This document shows positions 1 to 7,744 of a stretch of DNA of 39,027 bases, piece by piece. Each line of letters opens with the position of its first letter. Positions within the stretch are counted from its first letter, which is position 1. The translations under genes were made by a program, and so were the position numbers. A model generated the notes under the pieces. It worked only from the letters and a program-made list of their open reading frames with translations, had not been told where the DNA came from and made no database searches. Source of the DNA: Bordetella parapertussis (GTDB lineage: Bacteria; Pseudomonadota; Gammaproteobacteria; Burkholderiales; Burkholderiaceae_A); NCBI GenBank assembly GCA_945901825.1, contig CAMDMC010000015.1, forward strand, positions 1 to 39,027, given 5' to 3'.

Positions 1-104
1 CAGGGGTGGACCTCGCAGTAAACGTGAAGCTCGCGCAGGCGCCGGGCAATGAGCTGCGTGAGCTGTGAGCCGAAATCAAGAATAAGAATCTGGTCGTGGT
101 TCAA
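1..104 (-). CDS. guaA: GMP synthase (glutamine-hydrolysing), N-terminal fragment
   Basis: Only the first 34 codons are present; the gene runs off the left edge of the window. The translation begins L(M)[18 protein letters not shown], the standard opening of the class I glutamine amidotransferase domain of GuaA. GuaA converts XMP to GMP with glutamine and ATP, the step after GuaB. The start appears to be TTG (104-102): the upstream reading frame offers no ATG or GTG, and homology begins right there. This start lies two bases after the guaB stop codon, so translation is probably coupled. The only Shine-Dalgarno-like bases (AAGG) overlap the guaB stop and touch the start codon. Confidence 0.88.
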   Translation of the reverse strand, partial: MNHDQILILDFGSQLTQLIARRLRELHVYCEVHP

Positions 105-106
105 CC

Positions 107-1570
107 TTAGTCTGCCCGGTAGTTGGGGGCTTCCTTGGTAATTTGCACATCGTGCACATGCGACTCTCGTATACCGGCATTGGTAATTTCCACAAACTCG
201 GCCTTGGCATGCCACTCGTCAATGGAGCGGCAGCCGCAGTAGCCCATGCTTGCTCGAATGCCCCCCGCAAGCTGGTAAATGATTTGCCGGGCGCTGCCCT
301 TGTAAGGAACACGCCCTTCAATGCCTTCCGGAACGAGCTTGTCAATATTGGGGTTGTCGGAGTCTTGGAAGTAACGGTCGGCCGAGCCCGCCTGCATGGC
401 GCCGAGCGACCCCATGCCGCGGTAGGCCTTGTACGACCGCCCTTGAAAGAGCACCACTTCGCCAGGGGCCTCTTCGGTACCGGCAAGCATGCCACCCATC
501 ATCACAGAGCTTGCGCCGGCGGCAAGTGCCTTGGCGACATCGCCAGAAAAACGCACCCCACCGTCGGCGATGATGGGAATACCTGAACTGCCAAGTGCCT
601 TAGCCACATCGGCGATGGCTGTAATTTGCGGCACGCCAACACCTGCAACAACGCGGGTGGTGCAGATGCTGCCTGGTCCAATTCCCACTTTCACGGCATC
701 AGCCCCGTGGTCGGCCAGAGCCTTGGCTGCATCGCCCGTGGCGATGTTTCCGCCAATGACATCCACATTGGGAAACCTGGATTTGACCCATTGGACACGG
801 CTTAAGACACCCTGCGAATGGCCATGGGCAGTATCAACCACAATGACATCAACACCGGCCTCAACAAGTCGTTCAACACGCTCCTCGGTTCCTTCACCCA
901 CGCCGACAGCGGCGGCTACACAGAGCTTGCCTTGGTCATCGCGGGCAGCATGGGGGTACTCAATGCCCTTCAGTATGTCTTTGACGGTAATAAGACCCTT
1001 AAGCTCAAACTGATTGTTTACCACCAAAACGCGCTCAAGTCGGTGGGTGTGCATAAGTGTTTTTGCCTCCTCAAGGGAGGCCTTTTCGTCAACCGTCACA
1101 AGCCGCTCGCCTGGGGTCATGATGGACCGAACAGGCTCATCGAGCCGGGTTTCAAACCGCAGGTCGCGGTTGGTAACAATGCCAACCACCTTACCGTTCT
1201 CAACCACGGGCAGCCCCGAAATGCGACGCTCTTTGGTGAGCTTTAAGACCTCCCAAATGCGCATGGTTGGCGGTATGGTGATGGGATCCTTCACCACGCC
1301 CGCCTCAAAGCGTTTCACCTTAAGTACCTCGGCAGCCTGAGCCTTGGCCGTGAGGTTTTTGTGAATAACGCCGATGCCGCCTTCTTCAGCCAGAGTGATG
1401 GCGAGGTGGGACTCGGTAACCGTATCCATGGCTGCTGAAATAAGGGGAAGATTGAGCCGCAGTCTTCGTGTGAACTGGGTCTGAAGGCTGGTTTCTTTCG
1501 GCAACACCGACGAGTAGGCAGGCACAAGCAGGACATCGTCGAAGGTAAGCGCTTTTCGCAGTCGTTCCAT
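107..1570 (-). CDS. guaB: Inosine-5'-monophosphate dehydrogenase
   Basis: Converts IMP to XMP with NAD+, the first committed step to guanine nucleotides, in the cytoplasm. The 487-residue length is normal for bacterial enzymes. The N-terminus ([15 protein letters not shown]) is typical. Two CBS domains lie at about residues 95-205. The catalytic loop [11 protein letters not shown] places the nucleophile at Cys303. The phosphate-binding IIADGGV segment and the flap region near [10 protein letters not shown] are present. The gene is third in a minus-strand run ratA-rnfH-guaB-guaA, with 9 bases to rnfH and 2 bases to guaA. No key residue is missing. Confidence 0.98.
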   Translation of the reverse strand: MERLRKALTFDDVLLVPAYSSVLPKETSLQTQFTRRLRLNLPLISAAMDTVTESHLAITLAEEGGIGVIHKNLTAKAQAAEVLKVKRFEAGVVKDPITIPPTMRIWEVLKLTKERRISGLPVVENGKVVGIVTNRDLRFETRLDEPVRSIMTPGERLVTVDEKASLEEAKTLMHTHRLERVLVVNNQFELKGLITVKDILKGIEYPHAARDDQGKLCVAAAVGVGEGTEERVERLVEAGVDVIVVDTAHGHSQGVLSRVQWVKSRFPNVDVIGGNIATGDAAKALADHGADAVKVGIGPGSICTTRVVAGVGVPQITAIADVAKALGSSGIPIIADGGVRFSGDVAKALAAGASSVMMGGMLAGTEEAPGEVVLFQGRSYKAYRGMGSLGAMQAGSADRYFQDSDNPNIDKLVPEGIEGRVPYKGSARQIIYQLAGGIRASMGYCGCRSIDEWHAKAEFVEITNAGIRESHVHDVQITKEAPNYRAD

Positions 1571-1579
1571 GTTCGGATT

Positions 1580-1939
1580 CTACCGGTTGCGGGTCCAGCG
1601 GTCGAACTGCCCTTTGCTTGCCCGCTCCGAGCGACGGGTCTGCACGCGCTGACGGCGCGCAAGTTTCGGGTCGGCGAGAAGCGGGCTGAGAAGCTCAAGC
1701 CGGTCGCCATGGTTAAGGCGGGTATTGGCGGGAACGGCCTTGCCAAAAATTGCAAAGCCCGCCGCACTGTTGAAGGCATCCGCCAGCCCTTGCAGATCTT
1801 TGACGTTCTGGCTTGAAAGCCAAAACTGCAGGTCTTCGATCGTCATGATGCCGGGCAATTCAAGCGAATACTTGGTGGCAAGGTTTAACTCAGGCTGGGT
1901 GTTTGTAACCACCATTTCAATGGCAATTCCTTCTTGCAT
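1580..1939 (-). CDS. rnfH: RnfH/RatB family ubiquitin-like protein (UPF0125)
   Basis: Small protein of about 119 residues of the RnfH family, which has a beta-grasp (ubiquitin-like) fold and no firmly assigned biochemical role. The family signature is in the second half: AIFGKAVPANTRLNHGDRLE followed by LLSPLLADPKLARRQR, matching the conserved 'FG..V....L..GDR.E...PL..DPK..RR' pattern. The tail is strongly basic. It follows ratA by a short gap, and this ratA-rnfH pairing beside smpB is widespread in proteobacteria. Two starts are possible: GTG at 1951, with GAGG only two bases away, or ATG at 1939, which I prefer. Confidence 0.88.
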   Translation of the reverse strand: MQEGIAIEMVVTNTQPELNLATKYSLELPGIMTIEDLQFWLSSQNVKDLQGLADAFNSAAGFAIFGKAVPANTRLNHGDRLELLSPLLADPKLARRQRVQTRRSERASKGQFDRWTRNR

Positions 1940-1966
1940 GCTTGGAGCCACAACCTCGGCGTGCGG

Positions 1967-2410
1967 CTAGTCGGAGGGTAGCTGATGTCTGAGCTCAGCC
2001 TGCTTCACGAAGGCATCAACAAAGCTTGCGGCAATCTGGTCAAAGACCGGACGTACCACGCGCTCAAGCAGACCACCGGCAAAGTGATACTCAAGGTAAA
2101 ACTCAATTCGGCAGGCCTGATCGGTAATGGCATGAAACTGCCATTCGCCTTGCAATGACTTAAAGGGGCCCTCGTGGAGCTCCATGGCAATGCGTTGGCC
2201 GGGCTCATGCTGGTTGCGCGTTGTGAAAGACTGACGGATACCCTTAAACTGGACGTCTACCCGGGCAAGCAAGCTTCCATCGGCTTGTGGGATCATCTGG
2301 GAGCCCGAACACCAGGGCAAGAACTCCGGGTACTGGGGAACGTTCGAGACCAGGTTAAACATAGCGTTGGCCGAGTAAGGTACCAGCACGGACTTTTTCA
2401 CGACGGACAT
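1967..2410 (-). CDS. ratA: RatA/Coq10-type START-domain protein
   Basis: A 147-residue single-domain protein of the polyketide cyclase/START superfamily. It opens SVVKKSVLVPYSANAMFNLV and continues VPQYPEFLPWCSGSQM, the hallmark of the RatA/Coq10 family. In mitochondria and some bacteria the family binds ubiquinone; in E. coli RatA has been described as inhibiting 70S ribosome association. The sequence alone does not decide between these roles. The start codon lies only 11 bases from the divergent smpB start, and I see no good Shine-Dalgarno sequence ahead of it. It heads the run ratA-rnfH-guaB-guaA. Confidence 0.9.
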   Translation of the reverse strand: MSVVKKSVLVPYSANAMFNLVSNVPQYPEFLPWCSGSQMIPQADGSLLARVDVQFKGIRQSFTTRNQHEPGQRIAMELHEGPFKSLQGEWQFHAITDQACRIEFYLEYHFAGGLLERVVRPVFDQIAASFVDAFVKQAELRHQLPSD

Positions 2411-2421
2411 TTTAGGATTGT

Positions 2422-2877
2422 ATGTCGATCATCGATAACAAGAAGGCCTTCCACGACTACTTCATTGAGGAAAGGTTTGAGGCTGGGCTGGTTTTGCTGG
2501 GCTGGGAGGCCAAGGCCATTCGCGCAGGACGCGCGCAGCTTAAAGAGGCCTATGTGGTGATTCGACGGGCTGAGCTCTACCTCATTGGTGCACATATTTC
2601 CCCCTTAAGCTCAACCTCCACCCATGTTACTGCCGACCCTGTACGAACGCGAAAGCTTTTGCTTCATGCTGCCGAAATCGGCAAGCTCATTGGCAAGGTT
2701 GAGCGCTCGGGCTATGCCCTTGTGCCGCTGAATTTGCATTACAGTCGAGGTCGAATAAAGCTTGATCTAGGTCTTGCCAAGGGCAAGAAGCAGCACGACA
2801 AGCGAGCCACCGAAAAGGAGAAAGAGTGGAACCGCGAGAAGCAGCGCATTCTGCGAGAGGTTGTCCGCACATCCTGA
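2422..2877 (+). CDS. smpB: SsrA-binding protein
   Basis: SmpB binds tmRNA and, with it, frees stalled ribosomes by trans-translation. The 151-residue length is usual. Family landmarks are present: [20 protein letters not shown] near the start, the [10 protein letters not shown] loop, EAYVVI, and the basic C-terminal tail ([21 protein letters not shown]) that enters the ribosomal A site. AGGA sits 4 bases upstream of the ATG. The tmRNA gene itself is not in the window. The last 52 bases overlap the start of the next gene in another frame. Confidence 0.97.
   Translation: MSIIDNKKAFHDYFIEERFEAGLVLLGWEAKAIRAGRAQLKEAYVVIRRAELYLIGAHISPLSSTSTHVTADPVRTRKLLLHAAEIGKLIGKVERSGYALVPLNLHYSRGRIKLDLGLAKGKKQHDKRATEKEKEWNREKQRILREVVRTS
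2815..2828 (+). promoter_or_regulatory. Shine-Dalgarno site and GTG start inside smpB
   Basis: AAGGAG at 2815-2820, a 5-base spacer, then GTG at 2826-2828. This fixes the start of the L,D-transpeptidase-like gene inside the smpB coding sequence. The purine run also encodes Lys/Glu codons of the SmpB tail, so some of the match could be coincidental. Confidence 0.6.
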
Positions 2878-3377
2878 TTTCGGTTCAGGCTCAGCGTCTT
2901 TACCTTTTTGATCCTGACCCCAGCCAACTCGACATAGGTAATCCCCCGTTGCGGTCCCCGCGTGCCGAGTTTGTTGTCTCAACCTCGCGCAACGGCACAG
3001 GCCAAGAGCAGGGCAGTTTTAGAACCCCTTTGGGCAGGCATTTGGTTCGCGCAAAAATTGGAAAGGGTGCAGCCCTTAATACTGTCTTTGTAGGCCGAAG
3101 GCCCACCGGAGAGGTCTGGACCCAAGAGCTTGCTGCAAGCAGTCCTGGTCGAGACTGGATTCTCACCCGAATTCTGTGGCTCTCGGGCCTGGAGCCTGGG
3201 ATAAATCGGTTGGGTAAGGTAGACACCATGCGGCGCTATATTTACATTCACGGCAGCCCACCTAGTGTGGTGATGGGGGAACCAGGGTCGATAGGCTGCA
3301 TTCGCATGCGCAACCAAGACATTGTTGATCTCTTCGACCTTGTCCCCTACGGAACCACCGTTGACATTCAAGACTAG
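2826..3377 (+). CDS. L,D-transpeptidase-like YkuD-domain protein
   Basis: A 183-residue protein with the YkuD catalytic signature: His142 in [16 protein letters not shown] and Cys158 in SIGCIRM, followed by an [20 protein letters not shown] strand. Enzymes of this family form 3-3 cross-links in peptidoglycan or attach proteins to it. The domain covers nearly the whole protein (about residues 15-183). I see no signal peptide or membrane segment with the GTG start at 2826, which is odd for a periplasmic wall enzyme. The first 52 bases overlap smpB. It converges on the parvulin gene. The substrate cannot be told from sequence. Confidence 0.88.
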   Translation: MEPREAAHSARGCPHILISVQAQRLYLFDPDPSQLDIGNPPLRSPRAEFVVSTSRNGTGQEQGSFRTPLGRHLVRAKIGKGAALNTVFVGRRPTGEVWTQELAASSPGRDWILTRILWLSGLEPGINRLGKVDTMRRYIYIHGSPPSVVMGEPGSIGCIRMRNQDIVDLFDLVPYGTTVDIQD

Positions 3378-3448
3378 ATCGGTCTCGGCGTGCTGAGCGA
3401 CGCCAAGGACCGCCTGAACGATGCCTAGAAAGGTAGCGTTAAAACTAT

Positions 3449-4234
3449 TTACTTAATGCTGGCCTTACTTCGCAGGGACTGCTGAAAGTTACTTAGCTTC
3501 TGGCGCTGCAAGCCCTCAACAATTTGTGTACGAACTTCGGTGAGTGGGGGTGGTGCAGTTTCACGAATATCGTCAAGCCGAATGACATGCCAGCCGAATT
3601 GAGTCTGAATGGGCTCTGCCGTAAGACCGCCCTTCTTAAGCGAGGCCATTGCGTTTGAGAAGGGTGCTACAAAGGTGTCCGCAGAGGCCCAGTCAAGATC
3701 GCCGCCATTGCCGGCTGATCCGGGGTCTTTCGAGAGCTGCTTTGCCAGCTGCTCAAAGGGCTCCCCCTTTTTAAGACGGACAATCAGGGCGCGCGCCTGA
3801 TCTTGAGACTCAACCAGAATGTGTCGGGCGCGATACTCGGTAGCCTGACCCGCCGTCATCCGCTTGTACTCTTGGGAGATCTCGTCGTCGGTTACCGGAT
3901 TACGTCCAAGCTCATCTTGAACCAGAGACTGAATAAGAATCTGGGTGCGCGCGGTCTCAATTTGAAAGCGCGTCTCTGACTTAGCTGGAAGCCCTCGGCG
4001 CTCAGCCTCCTGCAAAAGCACCTCACGATCCACCAGTTCTTGACGCACAAGCGAGGCTAGCTCGGGGCTGGCCTGTTGGCCTTGACGCTCAAGCTCTTTA
4101 ATAAACAAGTCTGCCCGCTCTTTCGGGATGGGGCGGCCATTGACCACCGCGATATTCTGGGCCTGTACCGCCGTAAGGCACAGACTGGTCAAACAAAAGA
4201 CTAAGAGGCTTTTGCCAATATACGTAGGGGTCAT
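3449..4234 (-). CDS. Periplasmic parvulin-type peptidyl-prolyl isomerase
   Basis: A 261-residue PpiC/SurA-type folding helper. Residues 1-25 form a signal peptide with hydrophobic core LLVFCLTSLCLTA and a plausible cut after AVQA. An N-terminal helical SurA-like segment follows (about 26-125). The parvulin domain (about 130-230) carries RARHILVES, SKDPGSAGNGGDLDW, FVAPFSNAM and QTQFGWHVIRLD, all standard parvulin motifs. It is the last gene of msrB-yciB-bolA-ppi and overlaps bolA by 4 bases (ATGA). It probably assists outer-membrane or secreted proteins; the specific clients are unknown. Confidence 0.93.
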   Translation of the reverse strand: MTPTYIGKSLLVFCLTSLCLTAVQAQNIAVVNGRPIPKERADLFIKELERQGQQASPELASLVRQELVDREVLLQEAERRGLPAKSETRFQIETARTQILIQSLVQDELGRNPVTDDEISQEYKRMTAGQATEYRARHILVESQDQARALIVRLKKGEPFEQLAKQLSKDPGSAGNGGDLDWASADTFVAPFSNAMASLKKGGLTAEPIQTQFGWHVIRLDDIRETAPPPLTEVRTQIVEGLQRQKLSNFQQSLRSKASIK

Positions 4235-4500
4235 TTCACCTCCGAAGGGCTACGCGCGTCGATGGACAGCGCGTGTATTTGTTTGGGTAGTAGATCTGAC
4301 AGCGCATCATACACAAGCTGGTGTCGACGAACTCGGCTAAGACCCTCAAAACCAGTGCTGACAAGCATGAGGTCGAAGTGACCCCCACCCGATGCCGCGC
4401 CTGCATGCCCTTTGTGGGCCTCGGAATCGTCATGGAGCTGAAAGGCCTCAACATCCATCTTCGCTCGCAGCCGAGCCTCAATTTCCTCACGAAGTGTCAT
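4231..4500 (-). CDS. bolA: BolA family protein
   Basis: An 89-residue BolA-fold protein. It has the N-terminal helix (REEIEARLRAKM), the conserved HxxH-type region with HKGHAGAASGGGHFDLMLVS, the RVRRHQLVYDALSDLL helix, and IHALSIDARSP near the end. BolA proteins partner with monothiol glutaredoxins in iron-sulfur handling, and some act in cell-shape control. It sits between yciB (15-base gap) and the parvulin gene (4-base overlap), an order often seen in Burkholderiales. Which BolA subtype it represents is not certain. Confidence 0.92.
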   Translation of the reverse strand: MTLREEIEARLRAKMDVEAFQLHDDSEAHKGHAGAASGGGHFDLMLVSTGFEGLSRVRRHQLVYDALSDLLPKQIHALSIDARSPSEVK

Positions 4501-4515
4501 GTCAGTCGCTTGTAG

Positions 4516-5079
4516 TTAGGGTTTTGACGACTTGTCAGGCTCTGGTTCGGATTCGGACTTCATGAAGCGACCCATGTAAAGCGCCTGGGCGACAACAAAG
4601 GCAAGTGTTAGTCCGAGTGTTCCGAAGACTTTGAAGTCGACCCAGATATCTGTAGAAAACACAGTGGCTACCCAGGCATTAAGAGCGGCCATGGCAAAAA
4701 AGAAGAGGGCCCAGGCCGTGTTGAGCAGCCGCCAGGCATGGGCGGGTAGCTCGATGCGACCTGCCATAAGTTTTTCAATAAGGTGAACTCTTTTTAAGAG
4801 CTGCGGCACGATAAGCACGAGCCCGAAAAGCAGATACAAAAGACTGGGCTTCGCTTTAATAAACCGCTCGTCTTGCAGAAACAATGTTGCGCCCCCAAAG
4901 ACAACAATAAGGCCAAGGCTAATCCACTGCATCTTGTCGATGGGCAGGCCGCGCCAGCGCATGAGTGCAATCATGAGTAGGCTAATAACAATGGCTGCTG
5001 CCGTTGCCGCATAAATATCGACGGTTTTGTAAAGAACGAAAAAGGCCACCAGGGGAAGCCAGTCGGCAAGAAGTTTCAT
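4516..5079 (-). CDS. yciB: Inner-membrane septation protein YciB/IspZ
   Basis: A 187-residue, highly hydrophobic protein with about five membrane segments (roughly residues 5-40, 52-68, 80-95, 118-138 and 148-168). Family landmarks are [24 protein letters not shown] at the start, [17 protein letters not shown], and [21 protein letters not shown]. YciB (intracellular septation protein A) is linked to envelope synthesis and division in enterics; its molecular action is unclear. Its ATG overlaps the msrB stop (4 bases), so the two genes are co-transcribed and probably translationally coupled. Confidence 0.95.
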   Translation of the reverse strand: MKLLADWLPLVAFFVLYKTVDIYAATAAAIVISLLMIALMRWRGLPIDKMQWISLGLIVVFGGATLFLQDERFIKAKPSLLYLLFGLVLIVPQLLKRVHLIEKLMAGRIELPAHAWRLLNTAWALFFFAMAALNAWVATVFSTDIWVDFKVFGTLGLTLAFVVAQALYMGRFMKSESEPEPDKSSKP

Positions 5080-5498
5080 TTCGACTCAAATGAGACGGAG
5101 GCTGAGTTCACACAGTACCGCAGCCCCGTCGGGGCGGGACCATCGTTAAAGACATGGCCAAGGTGTGCATTGCATTGACCGCAAACAATTTCGGTTCGGG
5201 TCATACCGTGACTATGGTCCGCTATTTCTTTGATAACGCCGTCGGTGAGCGCTTGGAAATAGCTGGGCCAGCCACAACCCGCGTCGAACTTGTGATCGGA
5301 GTGAAACAAGGGGGTATCGCAGCAGATGCAGTTGTACTGCCCCTGGTCCCAATGGTTCCAGTAGGTACCTGTAAAGGCCGGTTCGGTGTGCTTAAGCCGT
5401 GCAACGGCGTACTGCATGTCGGTAAGCGACTTTCGATAGACGTCGTCAGGCTGCTCGAGTGGGGCTGCGTGTGTGGATGGTCTGGTGCTGGGTTTCAT
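5076..5498 (-). CDS. msrB: Peptide-methionine (R)-S-oxide reductase
   Basis: Repairs methionine-R-sulfoxide in proteins using thioredoxin. In its 140 residues, the zinc site is formed by two CxxC pairs, Cys57/Cys60 (NCICC) and Cys106/Cys109 (VCGQC). The catalytic Cys129 lies in [22 protein letters not shown] and [14 protein letters not shown] are standard. There is no signal peptide, so it is cytoplasmic. It is the first gene of msrB-yciB-bolA-ppi; the promoter must lie in the short gap after selO or within selO. Confidence 0.97.
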   Translation of the reverse strand: MKPSTRPSTHAAPLEQPDDVYRKSLTDMQYAVARLKHTEPAFTGTYWNHWDQGQYNCICCDTPLFHSDHKFDAGCGWPSYFQALTDGVIKEIADHSHGMTRTEIVCGQCNAHLGHVFNDGPAPTGLRYCVNSASVSFESK

Positions 5499-5539
5499 GA
5501 GTGCATAAAAGGTGGGAGGGATAGAACCTTCATTCTAAG

Positions 5540-5578
5540 CCTAGCTGGAGCAGCTTAAACCTAGCTGGAGCAGCTTAA
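5540..5578. repeat. Tandem 20-base duplication at the selO 3' end
   Basis: The 19-base word CCTAGCTGGAGCAGCTTAA occurs at 5540-5558 and again at 5560-5578, a 20-base tandem repeat. On the minus strand the second copy encodes the last residues of SelO (LSCSS) and its stop codon. The first copy repeats those bases just after the stop, as non-coding sequence. Confidence 0.95.
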
Positions 5579-7285
5579 GGCAAGCCCCTTGGCCCAGTCG
5601 GGCGCTGCTCCAAGCCAGGCTTGGTTGATTGGGCTGTCATCGAAGGGGTTCTTAAGCAGGGCCATGGCTTTGTGAAGCGGGGCCACATCCCCCTCGTCCT
5701 CAAGCGCACGAATCACCTCCTCAAGCACCCAGTTACGGAGAACAAACGAGGGGTTCGCGGCAAGACGTTGGTCGGACCATTGGGTCGCATAGGCCTGGCT
5801 TGAAGTCTGTCCCATTAAATGTCTGGCCTTTTCACCCTCCTGAAGCTGGGCCTCTAGTGCAGAGACAAACTGCCTTGAGGCCTCGGACTTAGGAAGACAG
5901 GTGGCAAGGCCCGCCCAGCGCGCCTCGAAGGAGAGTGCGGTGTTAAACGGTTGGCAATGGCCAAGACGTCGGAAGAAATGGGTAAAGTCGATGGACTCTT
6001 TCTGCATAAAAAGAAAGCAGCGGTCAATGGTGGCAAGCAGCTCGGCGCGTTCGCAATGCTCAAGCCCAAGCTTGTTGCGCATTCGGCCTTCGAATCGGTT
6101 GTAGAAGGCGGTCTCGTAATTGGACTGGGCCTCTTCAAGAAGGCTTTGGCCTGATTGGCTTTTAAGATCGACATCGTGGAGTGCGGCAAAGGCACTTAGA
6201 AGGCGTTGAAGATTCCAAAACCCTATCGAGGGCTGGCTTGCATAACGGTACCGGCCCTCGTGATCGCTGTGGTTGCAGATGAAGTTGGGATCAAAGGCCT
6301 CCATAAAACTGAAGGGTCCGTAGTCGATGGTGAGCCCTAAGGCCGAAAAGTTATCGGTGTTCATGACCCCATGCATGAATCCCACGCTCATCCAGTCGGC
6401 CATCAGGCGGGCCGTTTTTCGGGTAATGATATTTAGAAAGTCAGTGACCTGATTAAAGCCCGAAAGACCTCGCAGAGACGAAAACCCGGGGTCAACTTCG
6501 GCCAGCGATCTCAGCATGGCTGCGGTCTGCTGTTGGGCAAGCGACTTTGCATGGGGGTCGGACTGAGCGCGGGTTTTAGCGCGATGGGCAAAATATTCGA
6601 AATGCCCAAACCTAAGAAAGCTTGGGGCCATGCGGCAGACCACAGCGGCTGGCTCAAGGCGTTCGCGCACCACGGGGGTCTGCGAGACCGCCAAAGACAA
6701 GGCCCGGGTGGTTGCAATGCCAAGCCCGTGCATGGCCTCAGAGCAGAGAAATTCGCGCACGGACGAGCGCAAAACAGCACGACCGTCGGCATGCCTTGCA
6801 AAAGGGGTTGGCCCGGCACCCTTGAGCTGAAGCTCCCAGCCGTTGAGCGTGCCCAGGTTAAGCGCGCGGCCATCGCCCAAGCGTGGCACAAAGACGCCGA
6901 ACTGATGGCCTGCATAGACGGTGGCGTAGCAACGAGGTTGCTCCAGGGCGCAGCTTCCCGAGAGCCATGCCGCCCAGGCTGGGCAGCCCTGAATGGTCTG
7001 GGCCGACTCGCCAAGGCATGCGGCTGCCTCGTCAGAGACCGCAACCAAGACGGGCTCTTTGAGAGGCGTCGGATCGCAGGGGTAGACCAGAGGCTCCGCA
7101 GCCCAAGGCTGCTCAAGCGCTGAAAGCCCTTTGGTCACTGGCAGGCCCGAGCCAACGGCCTGCAGCGAGGAAAACGTCGTCAGACTCTGACGCCTTGCTG
7201 TCCCCGATGGGAGATGTGGGGAGAGTGGAGGAAGGTCAAAACTATTCATGCGATGCAGTGTAAGACTTGGTATGGTTGAGCCCAT
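5561..7285 (-). CDS. selO: Protein adenylyltransferase SelO (YdiU/UPF0061)
   Basis: A pseudokinase-fold enzyme that transfers AMP from ATP to Ser/Thr/Tyr of target proteins and is linked to redox control. Family motifs appear in order: YAGHQFGVFVPRLGDGRA (124-141), QLKGAGPTPFARHADGRAVL (153-172), RSSVREFLCSEAMHGLGI (173-190), HGVMNTDN (305-312), DYGPF (321-325) and ICNHSDHEGRY (336-346). It ends in SCSS; the Cys near the C-terminus is the residue that is selenocysteine in animal SelO. At 574 residues it is longer than E. coli YdiU (478), partly from an N-terminal extension. ATG 7285 is preceded by AAGGGGAA; ATG 7249 is an alternative. Confidence 0.95.
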   Translation of the reverse strand: MGSTIPSLTLHRMNSFDLPPLSPHLPSGTARRQSLTTFSSLQAVGSGLPVTKGLSALEQPWAAEPLVYPCDPTPLKEPVLVAVSDEAAACLGESAQTIQGCPAWAAWLSGSCALEQPRCYATVYAGHQFGVFVPRLGDGRALNLGTLNGWELQLKGAGPTPFARHADGRAVLRSSVREFLCSEAMHGLGIATTRALSLAVSQTPVVRERLEPAAVVCRMAPSFLRFGHFEYFAHRAKTRAQSDPHAKSLAQQQTAAMLRSLAEVDPGFSSLRGLSGFNQVTDFLNIITRKTARLMADWMSVGFMHGVMNTDNFSALGLTIDYGPFSFMEAFDPNFICNHSDHEGRYRYASQPSIGFWNLQRLLSAFAALHDVDLKSQSGQSLLEEAQSNYETAFYNRFEGRMRNKLGLEHCERAELLATIDRCFLFMQKESIDFTHFFRRLGHCQPFNTALSFEARWAGLATCLPKSEASRQFVSALEAQLQEGEKARHLMGQTSSQAYATQWSDQRLAANPSFVLRNWVLEEVIRALEDEGDVAPLHKAMALLKNPFDDSPINQAWLGAAPDWAKGLALSCSS

Positions 7286-7727
7286 GGATTCCCCTTCGTA
7301 TCCCCCGGAAAGCCCAAGTCACACGCCCTTTATGGCGCATCTTGAGCCTCACTATGCCTCGGCGCAAGACGGCAACGCCCGGCTGGAACTGAAACTGCAG
7401 CCTTGGCAGCGCAATGGCATGGGCGTAGCCCATGGAGGCGTGATTATGACCTTGTTGGATGCCGTGATGGCCATGGCTGCTAAGTCGGCCGACCCTGCTG
7501 GGGCCTGGGTGGTGACCATCGAGATGAAGACGAGTTTTCTGCGGCCGGGGCGCGATGAACTGATTGCCTTGGGTATTTGTGAGCACAGGTCGACCAGCAT
7601 GGCCTTTTGTCGTGGGGAAATTAAAGACCCCTCGGGAAGGCTCATTGCAACGGCCATGGGTACCTTTCGACGCATGACGGCTCTTGCAGGCAGAAGGGCC
7701 CCCACGCAGACGGCCGATGACCCCTAG
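7248..7727 (+). CDS. PaaI-type hotdog-fold thioesterase
   Basis: A 159-residue single hotdog domain of the PaaI/4HBT group. NGMGVAHGGVIMTLLDAVMA holds the conserved 'HGG' and acidic residue of the active-site helix. VVTIEMKTSFLRPG is the usual central strand pair. Such enzymes hydrolyse acyl-CoA thioesters; the acyl group cannot be predicted. The start is uncertain. ATG 7248 has GGAGGAAGG 12 bases upstream and overlaps the divergent selO start; in-frame ATGs at 7272 and 7284 would remove most of the overlap but have weak ribosome sites. It converges on ygfZ with 17 bases between stops. Confidence 0.9.
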   Translation: MRCSVRLGMVEPMDSPSYPPESPSHTPFMAHLEPHYASAQDGNARLELKLQPWQRNGMGVAHGGVIMTLLDAVMAMAAKSADPAGAWVVTIEMKTSFLRPGRDELIALGICEHRSTSMAFCRGEIKDPSGRLIATAMGTFRRMTALAGRRAPTQTADDP

Positions 7728-7744
7728 GCTATGAGGGCCCGTTT

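Noticed and set aside
3384..3402. Possible hairpin GGCGT...ACGCC between the convergent L,D-transpeptidase-like and parvulin genes.
   Set aside because: A five-base stem with a large loop and no T-run.
6533..7123. A long open frame (196 codons) on the plus strand opposite selO, and similar long frames opposite rluD, odhB and sdhA.
   Set aside because: They lie wholly inside well-identified genes, show no recognisable motifs, and are the kind of shadow frame expected in GC-leaning coding DNA.
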